Shown here one piece after another: positions 6,352 through 8,528 of a stretch of DNA of 8,528 bases. Made by a program: the position numbers and the translations under genes. How positions within the stretch are numbered: the stretch's first letter is position 1; the number at the start of each line of letters is the position of its first letter. The DNA comes from Clostridiaceae bacterium (GTDB lineage: Bacteria; Bacillota; Clostridia; Oscillospirales; Acutalibacteraceae). The stretch covers positions 1-8,528 of the forward strand of contig CAJGDQ010000034.1 in NCBI GenBank assembly GCA_904502215.1. Reading direction: 5' to 3'. Under the pieces are notes generated by a model. The model was not told where the DNA came from. It saw only the letters and a list, made by a program, of their open reading frames with translations, and did no database searches.

Positions 6352-7455
6352 TTGAAAGCATTAAGATTTATAAAGAAAAATGTTGTTTTTTGCATTGCGG
6401 CTTTGGCGGCTATTGTTACCTGTTTTTTGGTGCCGCCTGATAAAGCTTATCTTGATTATTTTGACTTTAAAACCCTTTCTTGTTTGTTTTTAACCTTGGC
6501 GGTTGTTTGCGCTTTGAGGAATATAAAATTCTTCACCATTTTGGCAAGAAGATTAGTGAATCTGGCGGGAAATCTTCGCTCCTTGTTTTTGTTGCTTATA
6601 GTTATAACCTTTATAGGCTCTATGATTATTGCAAACGATATGGCGCTTATAACCTTTTTGCCATTAGGCTTCTTTGCCCTTTCGGTAACAAAACAGGAAA
6701 AATATATGGCATATCTTTTTGTGCTTCAAAATATATCGGCAAATTTGGGCGGTATGCTAACCCCATTTGGAAATCCGCAAAACCTTTATTTATATTCCTA
6801 TTTTAATATACCAACCGGCGAGTTTTGCTCTATTATGCTGCCATCCTTTTTACTTGCGGTTTTGCTTTTGGTTGTGGCATGTATTCCGATAAAACCGATA
6901 AGGTTTTCGCTTAAAGAGGAATTTCCCGAAAAGCTTAATATTAAAAAAACTATTCTTTATATAGTGCTGTTTTTGGTGTCTATCCTTATTGTTTTCAGAG
7001 TAATTCACTTTGGCTTAGGTCTTGTAGTTATCCCGATTATTCTTTTCTTTACCGACCGTGATTCGCTTAAAATGGTTGATTACGCCCTGCTTGGAACGTT
7101 CTTCTTTTTCTTTATTTTTGCGGGAAATCTTTCGAGATTGGATGCAGTAAATCTTCTTATTTCATCCTTGCTCGAAAAGGATACTTTAATTGTATCGGTG
7201 GTTTCCTGCCAGTTTATAAGCAATGTTCCATCGGCTATTCTGCTTTCAAGGTTTACTAATGATTATGCCGCATTGCTTTTGGGTGTTAATATCGGCGGCA
7301 CGGGAACTTTAATTGCCTCTCTTGCAAGCCTTATAACCTTTAGTGAATTTAAACTATTGCATCCCGAACAAACTAAAAAATATCTTTGCATATTCACGGT
7401 GGCAAATATAATATTCCTTGTTATTCTAACCGCCGCAGCCAAGATACTAATATAA
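6352..7455 (+). CDS. Ion-transporter superfamily permease (ArsB/NhaD/SLC13-like)
   Basis: An integral membrane carrier of about 367 residues with roughly ten hydrophobic helices. It has the paired signature segments of the ion transporter superfamily. In the first half these are IIANDMALITFLPL (92-105) and SANLGGMLTPFGNPQNLYL (129-147). In the second half they are FISNVPSAILLSRF (288-301) and NIGGTGTLIASLASL (313-327). The two Asn/Pro/Gly-rich turns are the re-entrant substrate sites known from this fold. Family members carry arsenite, Na+/H+, citrate or other anions; the sequence does not tell which. I start at TTG 6352 because of its strong ribosome binding site and because MKALRFIKKN runs straight into the first helix. 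The ATG at 6256 would add 32 residues beginning about 8 bases after the transcript start. A nitroreductase gene follows after 27 bases, so they probably form an operon. Confidence 0.82.
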   Translation: MKALRFIKKNVVFCIAALAAIVTCFLVPPDKAYLDYFDFKTLSCLFLTLAVVCALRNIKFFTILARRLVNLAGNLRSLFLLLIVITFIGSMIIANDMALITFLPLGFFALSVTKQEKYMAYLFVLQNISANLGGMLTPFGNPQNLYLYSYFNIPTGEFCSIMLPSFLLAVLLLVVACIPIKPIRFSLKEEFPEKLNIKKTILYIVLFLVSILIVFRVIHFGLGLVVIPIILFFTDRDSLKMVDYALLGTFFFFFIFAGNLSRLDAVNLLISSLLEKDTLIVSVVSCQFISNVPSAILLSRFTNDYAALLLGVNIGGTGTLIASLASLITFSEFKLLHPEQTKKYLCIFTVANIIFLVILTAAAKILI

Positions 7456-7482
7456 AATCAAAGAAAATCAGAGGGAAAAATT

Positions 7483-8004
7483 ATGGATTTTGAGAACTTA
7501 ATTTCAAAAAGATATTCTGTTAGGAATTTTAAGAAAGAGCATTTGCCTGAGGAGATAATTGAAAAAATACTCGATGCGGGGCATAAAGCACCGACAGGAT
7601 GCAATTATCAGCCTCAGAGAATTTTGGTGTTAAATACCGATGAAGCAATAGAAAAGCTTCGCCGATGCACAAAATGTCATTTTGGTGCAGAATCGGCAAT
7701 GCTTATTTGCCATAATAGAAATGAGAGCTGGAAAAGAGTTTATGACGGAGCTCTTTCTTCTCCTGTTGATGCGGTTATCGTTACAACCTATATGATGCTT
7801 GAGGCAACTAATCTCGGGGTTGGCACTTGTTGGGTTATGCATTTTAATCCAACGGCTATGAGAGAAGAGTTTGGTATACCCGAAGAGCTTGAGCCTGTAG
7901 CACTTCTTGTTATGGGTTATCCCGCCGAAAACGCCAAACCCCTTGATTTGCACTACCAAAACCGCCCGATAGAAGAGGTCGTTTTTTACGATAGTTTTAA
8001 ATAA
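7483..8004 (+). CDS. Nitroreductase family protein (FMN-dependent)
   Basis: A 173-residue flavoprotein-type oxidoreductase, expected to be a cytoplasmic homodimer using NAD(P)H. N-terminal SKRYSVRNF (8-16) supplies the Arg/Ser phosphate contacts for FMN. APTGCNYQPQR (36-46) matches the family's APSxxNxQP flavin loop, and GVGTCWV (112-118) and LLVMGYP (141-147) are the later hallmarks. The length is at the short end of the family. A CTKC pair (62-65) is present but too short to call a metal site. The start is secure: AGAGGG lies 7 bases before ATG 7483. It lies 27 bases behind the permease gene and is followed by a terminator. Physiological substrate is unknown; nitro-compound or quinone reduction is the family default. 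Confidence 0.88.
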   Translation: MDFENLISKRYSVRNFKKEHLPEEIIEKILDAGHKAPTGCNYQPQRILVLNTDEAIEKLRRCTKCHFGAESAMLICHNRNESWKRVYDGALSSPVDAVIVTTYMMLEATNLGVGTCWVMHFNPTAMREEFGIPEELEPVALLVMGYPAENAKPLDLHYQNRPIEEVVFYDSFK

Positions 8005-8006
8005 AA

Positions 8007-8033
8007 AAAGCGAGGTGAATTTCACCTCGCTTT
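8007..8033. terminator. Bidirectional terminator between nitroreductase and Fic genes
   Basis: Arms 8007-8019 and 8021-8033 are perfectly complementary over 13 bases. The practical form is an 11-base stem (AAAGCGAGGTG) with a 5-base loop. The minus-strand product ends in a run of seven T and so best serves the Fic gene ending at 8037. The plus-strand T-run is short (TTTATGTTAT), so it is weaker for nitroreductase. Confidence 0.75.
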
Positions 8034-8036
8034 ATG

Positions 8037-8528
8037 TTATCTGAAATTCCTATGACAGTTTTGCTTTAAAAACTCTTTGATTTTGCCGTTGTCTTTATCT
8101 TCATAATACTTAATCAAAAGTTTTTTGAATTCGGGCACGTGATTTTCAGGGATAACCAAAAGGCCACCCGCTTTAGAAATTAAATAATGATTTGCAAAAA
8201 TTACCGATGCTCGTTTGTTACCGTCGTTGAAAATTTGTGTTTTCATACAGTAAAGGCAAAGGTCGATAGCAATATTTATCGGCTCATCTTTGCGGGTTAT
8301 GATTTCTAAAATATTTTCAATAACAACAGTTTCAATGGGAAGGGGCGGTATATACGATGTTCCACCGATGGTTACGGGAACGCCACGAATTCTGCCGCCG
8401 CTTGCAAAAAAGCCTTCGTTTACTAACTTTGCGATGTGGCAGAGAATAGAATAATCACTTTTTACTTGCAACACGTCTTTATCCAAAATAAATTCCCAAG
8501 CGTGTTTTAAGTTTAATATCTTTTGCAC
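8037..8528 (-). CDS. Fic/Doc-family protein with Gln in place of the motif His (partial at right edge)
   Basis: The visible 163 residues carry a Fic fold. GGRIRGVPVTIGGTSYIPP (44-62) is the strand-turn flap region, and QIFNDGNKRASVIFAN (98-113) is the active-site motif. Active Fic AMP-transferases have HxFx(D/E)GNGRxxR and Doc-type kinases HxFx(D/E)GNKR. This protein has the Doc-like GNKR loop that binds phosphates, but Gln98 replaces the catalytic His. I recall uncharacterised Firmicute relatives with the same change, so it may be a subfamily trait. The frame is still open at the right edge (first codon GTG 8526-8528), and Fic proteins usually have more N-terminal sequence, so the start is outside the window. 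No antitoxin partner is visible on the 3' side; one could lie upstream, beyond the window. Confidence 0.8.
   Translation of the reverse strand: MQKILNLKHAWEFILDKDVLQVKSDYSILCHIAKLVNEGFFASGGRIRGVPVTIGGTSYIPPLPIETVVIENILEIITRKDEPINIAIDLCLYCMKTQIFNDGNKRASVIFANHYLISKAGGLLVIPENHVPEFKKLLIKYYEDKDNGKIKEFLKQNCHRNFR

Noticed and set aside
6480..6806. A 108-codon plus-strand frame inside the permease gene
   Set aside because: An out-of-frame shadow; the overlapping permease has conserved transport motifs across this stretch.
1..8528. CRISPR array, tRNA, insertion sequence or prophage attachment site
   Set aside because: No regular repeat-spacer pattern, no cloverleaf, no transposase or integrase and no paired terminal repeats were seen on either strand.

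Overview
The window is AT-rich bacterial DNA. It has strong AGGAG/GAGGTGAT-type ribosome binding sites, TTGAAA-17-TATAAT housekeeping promoters and compact hairpin terminators. It also carries a LicC-like cytidylyltransferase and a surface protein of a clostridial carbohydrate-binding type. Together these suggest a low-GC Firmicute, most likely an anaerobic Clostridia member. This is inference from style and gene content; no marker gene fixes the taxon.

Left part (1-3092, minus strand). A K+-transporter-like reading frame starts at 59 and runs off the left edge. It sits directly behind nadE (ammonia-dependent NAD+ synthetase), which has its own promoter placed in the U-tract of the preceding terminator. 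Before it on the same strand is a two-gene operon: a LicC-like CTP-dependent nucleotidyltransferase, then an OPA-type MFS transporter. The transporter gene is broken by a -1 class frameshift between its first and second membrane helices.

Centre (2932-4065). Divergent from that operon is the most unusual gene of the window: an XRE-type DNA-binding domain fused to a complete-length IspD/TarI-like cytidylyltransferase domain. Several catalytic positions of that domain are replaced, including the usual Lys of the PKQ motif. Both divergent promoters can be read directly and share the 9-mer TGTTGATTT in the same orientation relative to each. The working idea is that the fusion is a one-component regulator whose enzyme-like domain senses a nucleotide or activated metabolite made by the neighbouring operon. 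The transporter would import an already phosphorylated compound and the LicC-like enzyme would activate it with CTP, with no kinase gene in view. This is inference.

Right part (4066-8528). A bidirectional terminator separates the fusion gene from a convergent gene for a large secreted, C-terminally anchored, beta-helix-type carbohydrate-binding protein. Divergent from that gene is a likely operon of an ion-transporter (ArsB/NhaD/SLC13-like) permease and a small FMN nitroreductase. A second bidirectional terminator follows. The right edge holds the 3' part of a Fic/Doc-family gene whose motif has Gln in place of the catalytic His.

There is no gene-free stretch over 300 bases. I saw no tRNA, rRNA, CRISPR array, insertion sequence or attachment site.
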